Notes: generated by a model not told the origin, from the letters alone. A DNA stretch of 64,000 nt from Polynucleobacter sp. MWH-UH24A (GCF_018687475.1 NZ_CP061292.1:806001-870000), one strand, 5' to 3'; positions 10,410 through 19,034 are shown, counted from the first letter of the stretch. Numbers and translations: made by a program.

Positions 10410-12668
10410 ATGCCACGAATATATCTATCAATTATTGGCTTGGCAATTCTGTCAGGATGTGCTGGTGGTGGGGGAGGTGGGTCCGCAGGATCGAGTGGAT
10501 CCTCAAGAACATTAACATACACAAGTGCCTCTGATTTTCAAACAACAGAATATAGCGCTCAATCCGGATTGGGATTGGTCAAAGCCTCCTCCATGTATTA
10601 CAACGGACACTATCGTTGGTACGCTCAAAATGGTGGAACAGGGGGTAATCCATCTGAATCTACAGCTGGTACAGGAACAAACATTAAAGTAGCGGTAGCA
10701 GATTCAGGCATTAATGCAGCTGAAGCATCAACAGGATCCTCAATTCGTATTGACACAACAAATTCATATAACTACGTTGACAATACAACTGGGTCTGCTT
10801 CTGATGCACGTGGACACGGAACTCATGTAGCAGGAATAATTGCCGCACCAATGAATTCTTCTGGTATGCATGGTATTGCATACAATGCAACTATTCTTAA
10901 CTTAAGAGTAATAGATGCGACAGGAACTGTTACAGCTACAGATGCTCAAATTGGAGCCTCGGCAACAAGATCTTATAACGCTGGAGCTTTCATAATTAAT
11001 AATTCTTGGGGGTCAACAACAGCAATTACATCTGTTACAACTGCCCAGTTAAATGCCTCAATTCCGAACTCAATTTCTGCGTATCAAACATATGTTGCTA
11101 ATGGTGGAGTAGCCGTTTGGGCTGCTGGTAATAGCAGTCTTACTCAAGTTAGTTATCAAGCTGGGTTGCCATATCGTATATCTGGACTTCAGGCTGGCTG
11201 GTTAGCTGTTGTAGCTGTTGATCCAAGTGGTGTCGAAACTGCCTACACAAATAGATGTGGAGTTGCTGCAGCCTGGTGTCTTGCGGCCCCAGGTGGCGGT
11301 GATAACCAAGCTGCAGATGGTGTGTATTCCATGTACAACAATGGTGGATATACAAGGATGTCCGGAACATCTATGGCTGCCCCAATGGTTAGTGGCGCTA
11401 TTGCCGCTCTAAAGAGTATGTTTCCAAATCTTTCGTATCAAGATATCGCAGCAAGACTGCTTACTACAGCAAATCGAACCGGTATTTATGCAACCTCAGC
11501 AATATATGGACAAGGTTTAATGGATCTTGAGGCAGCGTCAAACCCTGTTGGTGGATTGTCTTTACCAACCGGATCCCACACCAGTGGATCACTGGGATCT
11601 GTATCAACCTCAAGCATTACTCTTCCAAGTTCAATTGCTGCTTCAATGAGAAATTCAAGAATACTTTTGGTTGATAATTATCAAAAAGCACCATTTTGGG
11701 TGCCAGCATCAAGTTTCATTCAAGAATCAAAAATTCAATCGAATTTTGCAGTAAGACATATGAACGCTATGGCTGAACCATCACCCATAGATATTGAACA
11801 TGGCGAAGGTATGAAATTTACTCAGTTACAGGGGCTCCACACCGCAATGTCAATTCGCCAGTATGGGCATAGTGTTGGATTTGCCAGCGGTGTAAGGTCT
11901 GAGCAATCCCTTAGTCGGCAATTGGGTTTGCATTATGTGCCTCATCTAAATGATTCTTCTACCAATACAAATGGCTTTGGATATGCTACTAATTTTGGCA
12001 GAACTAAAGTAGCTGTGATGAGTAGCATGCCCAATATTCAGTCAGGATTCAACCCAAATGAACTTAATCAAAACCGATCGATGATGGGTTCAAGAACGGC
12101 TTTTAGTTTTGTTTCGCAACGTGAACATGAAAACTTTGCATATGGAGTGACCTATTCCGTGGCTAACTCATTTGCCCAGCCATTGGGTCTCTCATCTTCG
12201 GGGGCTTTCGGGTTAAATAATGCACAGGCTACCTCAATGGGAAGTTTTTATACCCACTCTTTGTTTGGAGGTCAAACAAAGTTACGAACAGGTGTTGAAA
12301 TGGCAAACTTCAACACAGGATCTGCAGGATTAGTTTCTTTTGACAATGGAAAGTATGCTGTTTTCAGAGTCGGCGCTGATCACTTTTTGAGTAAGAAAAC
12401 TGCCTTGAGTCTTGGCTTTAAACAGGAGCAAGCTTTATCCGGTCAGTTGACTACAAAATTACCATCCACAATAGATGAAAGCGGCAATATTGGATACCAA
12501 AGTTATGCTTCAGGATTTAATAATTTCTTAAATTCCCATCAAGTTAATTTTGATGTACATCACCGTTTTAATGCTGCTAGTCGAATTAAAGGTGGTCTAA
12601 TGTATGAGCAAAAGCCATATGGTTTGAGTGGTGCAGGAGCTGCTATATTCTATGAGCATCGACTTTAA
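10410..12668 (+). CDS. Lipid-anchored subtilisin-like autotransporter (S8 protease)
   Basis: The 752-residue protein starts with a signal peptide and lipobox (LAILSGCAGG, Cys17) followed by a Gly/Ser-rich stretch. An S8 protease domain spans roughly residues 50-375 with the full triad: Asp98 in VAVADSGIN, His136 in ARGHGTHVAG, Ser321 in MSGTSMAAPM; Asn241 in WAAGNSS fits the oxyanion hole. NRCGVAAAWCLAAPGG is typical of autotransporter subtilisins. The last 280 residues are amphipathic and beta-rich, consistent with a beta-barrel, though the final residue is Leu rather than aromatic. Architecture resembles NalP/SphB1, which process other surface proteins; the substrate here is unknown. Codon use is AT-rich. 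Confidence 0.85.
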   Translation: MPRIYLSIIGLAILSGCAGGGGGGSAGSSGSSRTLTYTSASDFQTTEYSAQSGLGLVKASSMYYNGHYRWYAQNGGTGGNPSESTAGTGTNIKVAVADSGINAAEASTGSSIRIDTTNSYNYVDNTTGSASDARGHGTHVAGIIAAPMNSSGMHGIAYNATILNLRVIDATGTVTATDAQIGASATRSYNAGAFIINNSWGSTTAITSVTTAQLNASIPNSISAYQTYVANGGVAVWAAGNSSLTQVSYQAGLPYRISGLQAGWLAVVAVDPSGVETAYTNRCGVAAAWCLAAPGGGDNQAADGVYSMYNNGGYTRMSGTSMAAPMVSGAIAALKSMFPNLSYQDIAARLLTTANRTGIYATSAIYGQGLMDLEAASNPVGGLSLPTGSHTSGSLGSVSTSSITLPSSIAASMRNSRILLVDNYQKAPFWVPASSFIQESKIQSNFAVRHMNAMAEPSPIDIEHGEGMKFTQLQGLHTAMSIRQYGHSVGFASGVRSEQSLSRQLGLHYVPHLNDSSTNTNGFGYATNFGRTKVAVMSSMPNIQSGFNPNELNQNRSMMGSRTAFSFVSQREHENFAYGVTYSVANSFAQPLGLSSSGAFGLNNAQATSMGSFYTHSLFGGQTKLRTGVEMANFNTGSAGLVSFDNGKYAVFRVGADHFLSKKTALSLGFKQEQALSGQLTTKLPSTIDESGNIGYQSYASGFNNFLNSHQVNFDVHHRFNAASRIKGGLMYEQKPYGLSGAGAAIFYEHRL

Positions 12669-12730
12669 GAGCTGTTATTCAACTTCTACCTTTATCGTGG
12701 ATATCTTTGAAAATTAATCACAACTTAAAA

Positions 12731-13354
12731 ATGAAAAAATTAATTGCTGTTTTACTCTCAATATCAATCGTATTAAGTGGATGTGCTAGCACTCCAGCAA
12801 ATCCAGTACCGCTTGCGCAAGTCGGTGACGATACAAAAACTTGTGATGCTATCGTAAATGAAATGCAGCAAATGATTACCGCTCAAGATAAGGCTGCGGG
12901 TGATAGAAATACACAAATTGGAACTAATGCTGCATTAGGCATTACTGGCATATTTCTAATAGTTCCATGGTTTTTTATGGACTTGGGTTCTACTGCCACG
13001 GTTGAACAAAAAGCTGCTGCAGCAAGATATCAACGACTTCAACAAATGGCAGCAGATAAGAAATGTACAGGTGTACCAGTCATGAAACCAGATACTGCGG
13101 CAAATTCTGAAAATCAAACATTGCAAGTTGATCCAAACGCTCCCGTAGTAACAACCACAGCAACTGGAGTAACTACTAAATCACAAAATCTTACAGCTCA
13201 ATCCGTCGCTGCATTTCCCAGTAAAGATCCCAAAAAAGACGATTTACCCAATCCCGTTAAAAGGCTAGATGATTTGAATAATCTTCTTAAAAAGGGCCTG
13301 ATTACTCAAAAGGAGTACGACACTAAAAAAGCAGAGATTCTTAAGAGTCTATAG
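12731..13354 (+). CDS. Lipoprotein with C-terminal SHOCT domain
   Basis: The 207-residue product has a lipoprotein signal (VLLSISIVLSGCASTP). The middle contains a hydrophobic segment (NAALGITGIFLIVPWFFMDL) flanked by residues like those of glycine/hydrophobic-zipper lipoproteins, then an Ala/Thr-rich linker. The tail LNNLLKKGLITQKEYDTKKA plus EILKSL is a SHOCT module nearly identical to those of the genes at 9010 and 13363. ATG 12731 is preferred over a TTG at 12707 because it starts the signal peptide. Only 8 nt separate it from the next gene. Function unknown. Confidence 0.7.
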   Translation: MKKLIAVLLSISIVLSGCASTPANPVPLAQVGDDTKTCDAIVNEMQQMITAQDKAAGDRNTQIGTNAALGITGIFLIVPWFFMDLGSTATVEQKAAAARYQRLQQMAADKKCTGVPVMKPDTAANSENQTLQVDPNAPVVTTTATGVTTKSQNLTAQSVAAFPSKDPKKDDLPNPVKRLDDLNNLLKKGLITQKEYDTKKAEILKSL

Positions 13355-13362
13355 GGGCAGAA

Positions 13363-14013
13363 ATGATCACCAAAAAAATTCGAGTATTTTTATTATTAAC
13401 GTGCATTACTCTTTTCCAGGGTTGCGCCACCTTACCCTCCAGCGAGCAAATGAGGGCGGAAATAGTAGGGTTTCAATTACCCAAACAGCCATCACCTGGA
13501 AAAGCTCTGGTTTATGTTGTTAGACCTTCGGGCATTGGCGGCCTGGTTAGGTTTAATGTTTTTGTTGACACTCAAGCTGATGAAGCTGAAGTTGGTTATA
13601 CAAGAGGCGGGCAGTATATTTATTTTGGAGTTGATCCTGGTTCCAGAAAGATCTCATCAAAAGCAGAAAACTGGGCTGAGTGGACTGTTAAAGTGAATGC
13701 TGGGGATGTTATTTATCTTCAGCAGGAACCAGCTATTGGAATAATTATGGCTAGGAATAACATTTTTCCGATTGACGATACGCAGGGAAAATACCTTGTT
13801 AAAACTCTGTCTTTAGGCACCTTAATTAAGCCCGATGGAATTAAGTCTGCTCCGCAAGTTCAGCCAGTTACCCAGTCTAGTAACCCAGTATCTAAAAACA
13901 CTCTTCCAAATCCAGCAGAGAAATTAGAGCAATTAGATGAGCTCCTCAAAAAGGGTTTGATTACAAAAAAAGATTACGATATCAAGAAAGCAGAAATTCT
14001 TAAAGCCTTATAA
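13363..14013 (+). CDS. DUF2846-like lipoprotein with C-terminal SHOCT domain
   Basis: The 216-residue product has a lipoprotein signal (LLLTCITLFQGCATLPS). Residues 45-145 look like DUF2846, with KALVYVVRPSG at the start, a beta-sandwich-like run (GGQYIYFGVDPGSRKISSKA) and VNAGDVIYLQQEP; this family is often found in periplasmic or membrane-anchored proteins of unknown role. The C-terminus LDELLKKGLITKKDYDIKKA is a SHOCT module. It follows the preceding SHOCT lipoprotein gene by 8 nt and is surely co-transcribed with it. Confidence 0.7.
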   Translation: MITKKIRVFLLLTCITLFQGCATLPSSEQMRAEIVGFQLPKQPSPGKALVYVVRPSGIGGLVRFNVFVDTQADEAEVGYTRGGQYIYFGVDPGSRKISSKAENWAEWTVKVNAGDVIYLQQEPAIGIIMARNNIFPIDDTQGKYLVKTLSLGTLIKPDGIKSAPQVQPVTQSSNPVSKNTLPNPAEKLEQLDELLKKGLITKKDYDIKKAEILKAL

Positions 14014-14514
14014 AGTTATATCGGTTGCCATTACCAATTTTCTCGGAGCATTAAATTATTAAGTGCTGAGTCAAACTGCTTAATAAAAAAGCTTTTTCAG
14101 AAGAGTTTGTTTTTAAATTGCTGCAGCAGACATCATAGCGACCAGTCTCCCAAAAATATAAATAACAATTATCAAAGCAAAAGCTGAACCAATTAAAAAG
14201 TAATACGGATGCAGAAAAATGCCAAGATTAAATTGCTGAAGATTGTGTTCATTGAGGATAGATTATATTAATGAAACGTTTATGGTATCCCCTTACAAAT
14301 TCCTAAATCATGAAATTGCCAGGCTATAAGCTAGTAATAAAATATTTGTTGTAAGAATACTAGTAGAGAGCTAATCCGAAATAATTAAATAGGTTGTAAA
14401 TTAACCTATTTAATTGTGCTGATCATAAAATTGAATCTAAGAAGATATTTTCTTTGCACCTCTGGTGTTTACCTTTTATGCTGGAATGAACTAGTACGTG
14501 CACAAGGAGCTCGC
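14014..14514. other. AT-rich intergenic region at the right end of the island
   Basis: No intact gene is supported here. On the minus strand, 14113-14265 is open for about 49 codons without a start and encodes a hydrophobic stretch (HPYYFLIGSAFALIIVIYIF), which could be the broken end of a membrane protein. An open frame from GTG 14416 runs into the CIA30 pseudogene and could encode a signal-like N-terminus, but a strong Shine-Dalgarno sits at the later ATG 14515. No terminator was seen after the SHOCT genes. Confidence 0.4.
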
Positions 14515-14978
14515 ATGGATTTCACAAACCGTAATACGCTGCGAGATTGTTGGATTGTGAACGATAACGTGATGGGTGGCTTATCTCAATCGAGCCTTCG
14601 TGAGGATCCTCAAGGTATGTTTTTTGAGGGCCAAATATCACGGAAAATAATGGTGGATTTGCCTCTATGCGCGCAGCCATTCGTTTCCCACAGGGAACTC
14701 AGCACATTGAGCTTTTAGCAAAAGGTGATGGTAAGCGGTATAAGCTGATCTTGCGCACCGAGTTGGCGCCTCGAGTAACGTATGCTGCAGATTTCGTCGC
14801 TCTTCCTAGTTGGCAAACGTATCAATTCAATTTAGAACAATTTAAATCAACATTTCGGGGACGGGCCATTGATGCGCCCACCTTATCTTTTTTTGATGTC
14901 ATCGAGATCGGTATATTAATTTCAGATGGTCAAACCAGAAGCTTTGCAATTCAACTTCAAACACTCCAATCTAAATAA
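14515..14978 (+). pseudogene. CIA30-family protein, single-base frameshift
   Basis: The two halves of a CIA30 (complex I intermediate-associated protein 30-like) domain lie in different frames. The first half reads CWIVNDNVMGGLSQSSL then FFEGQIS; the second reads ENNGGFASMRAAIRFP, then GDGKRYKLILRTE and WQTYQFNLEQFKSTFRGR, which together match the family order. The frame changes at about 14642, where one missing base would restore SRENNGGFAS. The start at ATG 14515 has AAGGAG six bases upstream; an upstream GTG at 14416 would add a signal-like segment. The gene is either a recent pseudogene or an assembly error. Confidence 0.8.
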
Positions 14979-15069
14979 TTGGTTTAATAATGCTTTACGA
15001 CCTAATCGATTCCATTGAGTTATTGCTTAAAAGATCTTAAATAAGATAGCTTGATAAATCGAGCAAATC

Positions 15070-15273
15070 ATGATCACCGTAAAGCACAATTCAAATCACT
15101 ACGAATTTGAAACATTGGATCAAGCAATTGCTTGGGCAATGGAGTTGGGTGAGTTTGTGACCATTCAGTTTAATGGGATCGAAGTTGTGGGTAAGTTTGG
15201 GGCGGATGGAATCCTAAATGGCAAGTTTCCCAACGGTGAAGCGTATACATGGAAAAAGCGCAGAAGACGATAA
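15070..15273 (+). CDS. Small conserved-looking protein of unknown function
   Basis: The 67-residue product has no signal or membrane segment. It begins MITVKHNSNHYEFETLDQ, has a compact central part with alternating hydrophobics (FVTIQFNGIEVVGKF) and ends in a strongly basic tail (WKKRRRR). I do not recognise the family. Codon use and base composition match the core genes around it, and it lies alone between the CIA30 pseudogene and a microprotein gene. Confidence 0.55.
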   Translation: MITVKHNSNHYEFETLDQAIAWAMELGEFVTIQFNGIEVVGKFGADGILNGKFPNGEAYTWKKRRRR

Positions 15274-15338
15274 CGAAGCGACCCACCCTTAAAAGTGCTA
15301 ATCTAGATCATTAATTACGATTTAAAGGAGATATCAAT

Positions 15339-15446
15339 ATGGAAATTACGAGCGTAACCCTTGGATTCATATTTTCTGGAGTCGGGATCGCCACACTGCT
15401 TATTATCATTTTTGGCAGTCGTGGATCGAATGACAAAGACCATTAA
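15339..15446 (+). CDS. 35-residue single-pass membrane microprotein
   Basis: An ATG with AAAGGAG eight bases upstream opens a frame of 35 codons. It consists of a short N-terminus (MEITSV), one hydrophobic segment (LGFIFSGVGIATLLIIIFG) and a polar tail SRGSNDKDH. The Shine-Dalgarno and the clean transmembrane pattern make it a credible small gene. Function unknown; such proteins are often subunits or regulators of membrane complexes (inference). Confidence 0.55.
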   Translation: MEITSVTLGFIFSGVGIATLLIIIFGSRGSNDKDH

Positions 15447-15556
15447 GCACTGATGATGCCTTTTTAAGGAAAATCATCCTTTTATAACTCTTGATTTCCT
15501 GATCGCTCATCAAATCAATGGGGTGATTACTAGATTAAGGTAGCACGGCTGGCACC

Positions 15557-15712
15557 ATGAGCACCCCATTTAAAGGCAATAAAAGCTATTTACCCAGTAA
15601 GCCCTGTGCCGCATGTGGCCGAGCTATGACCTGGCGTAAGTCTTGGGCCAAAAACTGGGAGAGCGTTTTGTACTGCTCTGAGGCCTGTCGTAAGAAAAAA
15701 TCAGCTAAATAG
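15557..15712 (+). CDS. DUF2256 small zinc-binding protein
   Basis: This 51-residue product has the DUF2256 pattern: LPSKPCAACGRAMTWRKSW, then NWESVLYCSEACRKKK. Four cysteines (17, 20, 40, 44) in C-x2-C and C-x3-C pairs should bind one zinc. The family is widespread in proteobacteria and often lies beside photolyase or redox genes; its role is not known. It stands alone here, upstream of sodC. Confidence 0.85.
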   Translation: MSTPFKGNKSYLPSKPCAACGRAMTWRKSWAKNWESVLYCSEACRKKKSAK

Positions 15713-15812
15713 CCTAGTTTGTTAGGCATTTACCTAGCTAAAACCCTAAGTCGCCTAGCATTCATTCCAATTATGGCATAGAGTGAATGATCGACACCAT
15801 AAGGAGATGATC

Positions 15813-16340
15813 ATGAACACCATAAAAATCGTAGTCGCACTATCCGTTGCGGGCTTTGTTGCTGGATGTAATCCCATGGGTGGGGGCTCAGGACAAAAAG
15901 CAAGCGCGAACTTAGAGTCGCGATCGGGTTCAAATGTGAAAGGTGATGTGCAATTTGTATGGCAAGGTAGCGATGTTATGGTGACCGCTCGGGTGAGTGG
16001 ACTTAAGCCAAATTCCGAACATGGTTTTCATGTCCATGAAAAGGGTGATTGTTCTGCACCCGATGCGATGAGTGCTGCGGGTCACTTCAATCCCGATGGA
16101 AAGGCCCATGGATCTCCCGGAAGCTCACATAGTCATGCTGGTGATTTGCCCAATCTCAAGGCCGATGCCAATGGCAATGCAAATTACTCAGCGAAAGTTC
16201 ATGGTATTACAGTGAACACTGGTCCTGCTGGAATCGTTGGCCGCTCAGTCGTGATCCATCGCGATCCGGATGACTACAAATCACAACCCGCAGGTAACTC
16301 AGGCCCCAGAATCGCTTGTGGCTTGATTCGTAGTTCTTAA
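15813..16340 (+). CDS. sodC: Cu/Zn superoxide dismutase, lipoprotein form
   Basis: The 175-residue protein dismutates superoxide outside the cytoplasm. It has a lipoprotein-type signal (VAGFVAGCNPM), so it is probably membrane-anchored in the periplasm. Metal ligands are visible in HGFHVHEKGDC, AAGHFNPDGKAHG, HSHAGDLPN and SVVIHRDPDDY; the disulfide cysteines are in GDCSAPD and RIACGLI. The start at ATG 15813 is set by AAGGAG six bases upstream; an in-frame ATG at 15807 and a longer upstream frame are poorer choices. Stands as a single gene, convergent with the isocitrate dehydrogenase gene. Confidence 0.93.
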   Translation: MNTIKIVVALSVAGFVAGCNPMGGGSGQKASANLESRSGSNVKGDVQFVWQGSDVMVTARVSGLKPNSEHGFHVHEKGDCSAPDAMSAAGHFNPDGKAHGSPGSSHSHAGDLPNLKADANGNANYSAKVHGITVNTGPAGIVGRSVVIHRDPDDYKSQPAGNSGPRIACGLIRSS

Positions 16341-16346
16341 ATCAAC

Positions 16347-17372
16347 CTAGACCAAGCGTTTACAGACGGCGTCTGTGAACTGCTTGGTACTTGCTGTACC
16401 TTTAAGATCCCCAGTGCGGATCTGGTCAACATTGAGGGTATCGATGATGGCAGTGCGCAAACGGGTTGCTAAATCCTGTTTGCCCACATGATCAAGCATC
16501 ATCGCTGATGCCAGCAAAATGGAGACGGGATTAGCAATCCCTTTGCCAGCAATATCGGGAGCGGAGCCGTGCACAGCCTCAAAGATTGCGGTGTTGGTAC
16601 CAATATTTCCTCCGGGCGCCATTCCAAGACCGCCCACTAAGCCTGCGATTTGATCCGACAAAATATCGCCAAAGAGATTGGTACACAGCAACATATCAAA
16701 ACGCCAAGGATTAAGAACCAATTGCATCGCACACGCATCCACAATCATGTCGTCCATCTCAACTCGACCTTCATACTCCTTGGACACATCCCGTGCGGCA
16801 TCTAAAAAGACACCTGTGAGAAGCTTCAGAATATTGGCTTTATGAACGACGGTAATCTTCTTGCGACCATTCTTGAGAGCGTATTCAAAGGCAAAGCGTG
16901 CGATCCGTTTACTGCCTTCATAGGTGTTCATGCCGGTTGATACTGCAACTGCTTTGGGATTGTCACCAACGGGTATTAAGTACTCATGGGCTACATAGAA
17001 GCCGCCCAAGTTCTCCCGAATCAACACGATATCGATATTTTCATAGCGACCTGGAATCATCGTTTTGGCTGGTCGTACGTTGGCATACAACTCAAACTCT
17101 TCACGTAAGCGCACATTAGAGGACCGAAAGCCGCCACCAACAGGCGTAGTGAGAGGGCCCTTTAAGGCCAGATGATTCTGACGAATACTATCTAATGTTT
17201 GCTTAGGCAAGGGATCACCCAGTGCCTCAACACCTGCAACCCCGGCTTGCTGAACTTCCCAGGCAAATGGGCTACCTAAGGTTTCAAAGATTTGGATAGT
17301 GGACTCGACAATCTCGGGACCAATTCCGTCTCCGGGGATTAGGGTGGCGGTCAAGGGCTTCGATGAACTCAT
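16347..17372 (-). CDS. NAD-dependent isocitrate dehydrogenase
   Basis: The 341-residue protein belongs to the isocitrate/isopropylmalate dehydrogenase family. N-terminal ATLIPGDGIGPEIV, the substrate loop GGGFRSSNVRLREEFELYAN, the catalytic VHKANILKL and the cofactor region FEAVHGSAPDIAGKGIANP are present. The Ser-Ser-Asn in the phosphorylation-type loop and overall length fit the NAD-type isocitrate dehydrogenase of Burkholderiales better than LeuB or tartrate dehydrogenase. A TCA-cycle role is inferred. It is a single gene with 16 bases between its start and the next open frame on the other strand. Confidence 0.82.
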   Translation of the reverse strand: MSSSKPLTATLIPGDGIGPEIVESTIQIFETLGSPFAWEVQQAGVAGVEALGDPLPKQTLDSIRQNHLALKGPLTTPVGGGFRSSNVRLREEFELYANVRPAKTMIPGRYENIDIVLIRENLGGFYVAHEYLIPVGDNPKAVAVSTGMNTYEGSKRIARFAFEYALKNGRKKITVVHKANILKLLTGVFLDAARDVSKEYEGRVEMDDMIVDACAMQLVLNPWRFDMLLCTNLFGDILSDQIAGLVGGLGMAPGGNIGTNTAIFEAVHGSAPDIAGKGIANPVSILLASAMMLDHVGKQDLATRLRTAIIDTLNVDQIRTGDLKGTASTKQFTDAVCKRLV

Positions 17373-17436
17373 GGTGGGTGCTTAGATTATGATCAGAATT
17401 CTCTATTTTAAATCCTTTGAGCGAGCACTCGACAAA

Positions 17437-18027
17437 ATGACCAATCCAATACCAACTAACATCCAAGAGCAACTATTTACTCAAGCAAGAACCGTACATG
17501 CCTTTGAATCACTCCAAATCAGTGATGAACAGATTAGCCAGTTGTATGAGTTAATGAAGTGGGGGCCAACCGCGTTTAATGCACAGCCTGGACGCTATGT
17601 CTTCGTTCGTAGCGAAGCAGCAAAAGAGCGCTTACTCCCGGCACTCAGCCCAGGAAATGTTGCGCAAGTAAAAAGCGCATCGGTCACAGTCATCGTTGCT
17701 TACGACACGCATTTTTATGAACACTTACCAAGTCTGTATCCGGCCATGGACGCCAAACCCTTCTTTGAGGGAAAGCCAGCGGTGACCGAAGTAGCTGCCT
17801 TACGTAATAGTTCCTTACAGGGCGCTTACTTGCTATTGGCCGCACGCAGCTTAGGCTGGGATTGTGGGCCGATGTCAGGGTTTGATCCTGCTAAAGTAAA
17901 CCAAGCATTCTTTCCAGATGGTCGCTATCACGCAAATTTCTTAATGAACATTGGCATTGCAAATCCCAGCGGAATCTATCCTCGCGGTCCACGTCTAGCA
18001 TTTGGGGATGTTGCTCAGATCCTCTAA
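17437..18027 (+). CDS. rutE: Malonic semialdehyde reductase RutE-like nitroreductase
   Basis: The 196-residue FMN-binding nitroreductase-family protein matches RutE along its whole length (LYELMKWGPTAFNAQPGRYV, then RNSSLQGAYLLLAARSLGWD and GPMSGFDPAKVNQAFF). RutE reduces malonic semialdehyde to 3-hydroxypropionate in pyrimidine catabolism. No other rut genes are in the window, so the substrate here may differ. ATG 17437 gives the family length; an in-frame ATG at 17389 would add 16 residues of unrelated sequence. Confidence 0.82.
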   Translation: MTNPIPTNIQEQLFTQARTVHAFESLQISDEQISQLYELMKWGPTAFNAQPGRYVFVRSEAAKERLLPALSPGNVAQVKSASVTVIVAYDTHFYEHLPSLYPAMDAKPFFEGKPAVTEVAALRNSSLQGAYLLLAARSLGWDCGPMSGFDPAKVNQAFFPDGRYHANFLMNIGIANPSGIYPRGPRLAFGDVAQIL

Positions 18028-18058
18028 ACTAAGAACACATTCAATAAAAGGAAGAACC

Positions 18059-18235
18059 ATGGGCTATTTCCCAACCGACACACTGCGCCGCGTGATGATG
18101 GCGATCTTTGTGATCCTCGCGATCATTGAGCTAAGCCGTGGATCATGGTTCTTCATTGTGGATATCCTCTTTGCCTTGTCACTCTCACCAAAGATCTTGG
18201 CTGCTGTGATCGGTATCTTCAAGCGCAAAGAATAA
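18059..18235 (+). CDS. 58-residue membrane protein of unknown function
   Basis: A small protein with two hydrophobic helices (VMMAIFVILAIIEL and WFFIVDILFALSL) and a basic C-terminus (FKRKE). An AAGGAAG Shine-Dalgarno lies just upstream of ATG 18059, which I prefer to the in-frame ATG at 18002 inside rutE. It is 31 nt after rutE and possibly co-transcribed. Its stop lies two bases from the end of the thioesterase gene on the other strand. I do not recognise the family. Confidence 0.6.
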   Translation: MGYFPTDTLRRVMMAIFVILAIIELSRGSWFFIVDILFALSLSPKILAAVIGIFKRKE

Positions 18236-18237
18236 GT

Positions 18238-18648
18238 TCAGGATTGTGGCGGTATGGAATAGGTCGCCGTGGCATGGGCGATTGGATCTGGGTCAGATCC
18301 CGAGTAAATAAAGACTTCCCCAACCACCAAGCTCTTACCCAGCTTGAGCAGTCGTGATTGAGCACGAATTTCATGACTGGGCTTTGGCCGTCGTAAGAAA
18401 TTAATATTTAAGCTCGTGGTGACGGTAAGTGGCACGATGCCAATCTCGCCCAAAATGGCCACATACAAAGCAACATCAGCAAGTGCCATCATGGTTGGTC
18501 CTGAAACCGTTCCACCTGGGCGCAGCTCCTCTTGGCCCACGGGATGGCTAACCAATGCCGAACGATTGCCGACTTCCAGAATCTGACACTTGGTTTGTGG
18601 AAAATCCTTCTTAAAGAAGGTCGTGATTTCATCTCGGGTCGCTGGCAT
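18238..18648 (-). CDS. PaaI-type hotdog thioesterase
   Basis: The 136-residue protein has the hotdog-fold pattern of the PaaI family: RPGGTVSGPTMMALADVALY (the active-site region on the long helix) then TTSLNINFLRRPKP and SRLLKLGKSLVVGEVFIYS. Members hydrolyse acyl-CoA thioesters, often aryl- or hydroxyl-acyl-CoAs. It is a single gene; substrate unknown. Confidence 0.82.
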   Translation of the reverse strand: MPATRDEITTFFKKDFPQTKCQILEVGNRSALVSHPVGQEELRPGGTVSGPTMMALADVALYVAILGEIGIVPLTVTTSLNINFLRRPKPSHEIRAQSRLLKLGKSLVVGEVFIYSGSDPDPIAHATATYSIPPQS

Positions 18649-18715
18649 ACAAAGTGAATCCTAATTGATTTGATCAATCATTTTAGGCGAGCCCAAAGAG
18701 TGGTTTAATACGGGG

Positions 18716-19021
18716 ATGCGCCACTCCATTTCCTTCTCTTGCCTGCTTCTCACGCTTGCCACTGCCAACTTAGCCGTTGCGCAAATATCACCGCTTCAGC
18801 CCAATGAATTAAAGGCGATTAATGAGCAACCCATAGTGCCCCCTCAGGGTGTCATGGGTAAACCCAAGCCCTTGCCTCCCGAGACCGCTCCACAAGGCAT
18901 CATTATTGGACCCAATTATCAAAGCGACACGCGTGGTGAAGCGGAGGCTAAATCCCTAGAAGATAATTCTGCGCAGCCCATGAATCCTCGAGAAGGTTTA
19001 ATTACCATTCCCTTTAATTAA
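18716..19021 (+). CDS. Secreted proline-rich protein of unknown function
   Basis: The 101-residue product has a clear signal peptide (SFSCLLLTLATANLAVAQ, likely cleaved after AVA). The mature part is short, proline-rich and probably disordered (PPQGVMGKPKPLPPETAPQG). I recognise no domain. It ends 13 nt before the end of the convergent Bug receptor gene. Confidence 0.55.
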   Translation: MRHSISFSCLLLTLATANLAVAQISPLQPNELKAINEQPIVPPQGVMGKPKPLPPETAPQGIIIGPNYQSDTRGEAEAKSLEDNSAQPMNPREGLITIPFN

Positions 19022-19034
19022 TGCGTTGAGCTGC

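Noticed and set aside
14113..14265. Minus-strand open stretch with a hydrophobic peptide (about 49 codons)
   Set aside because: No start codon or ribosome site; might be a broken gene end. Kept only as a note in the intergenic entry.
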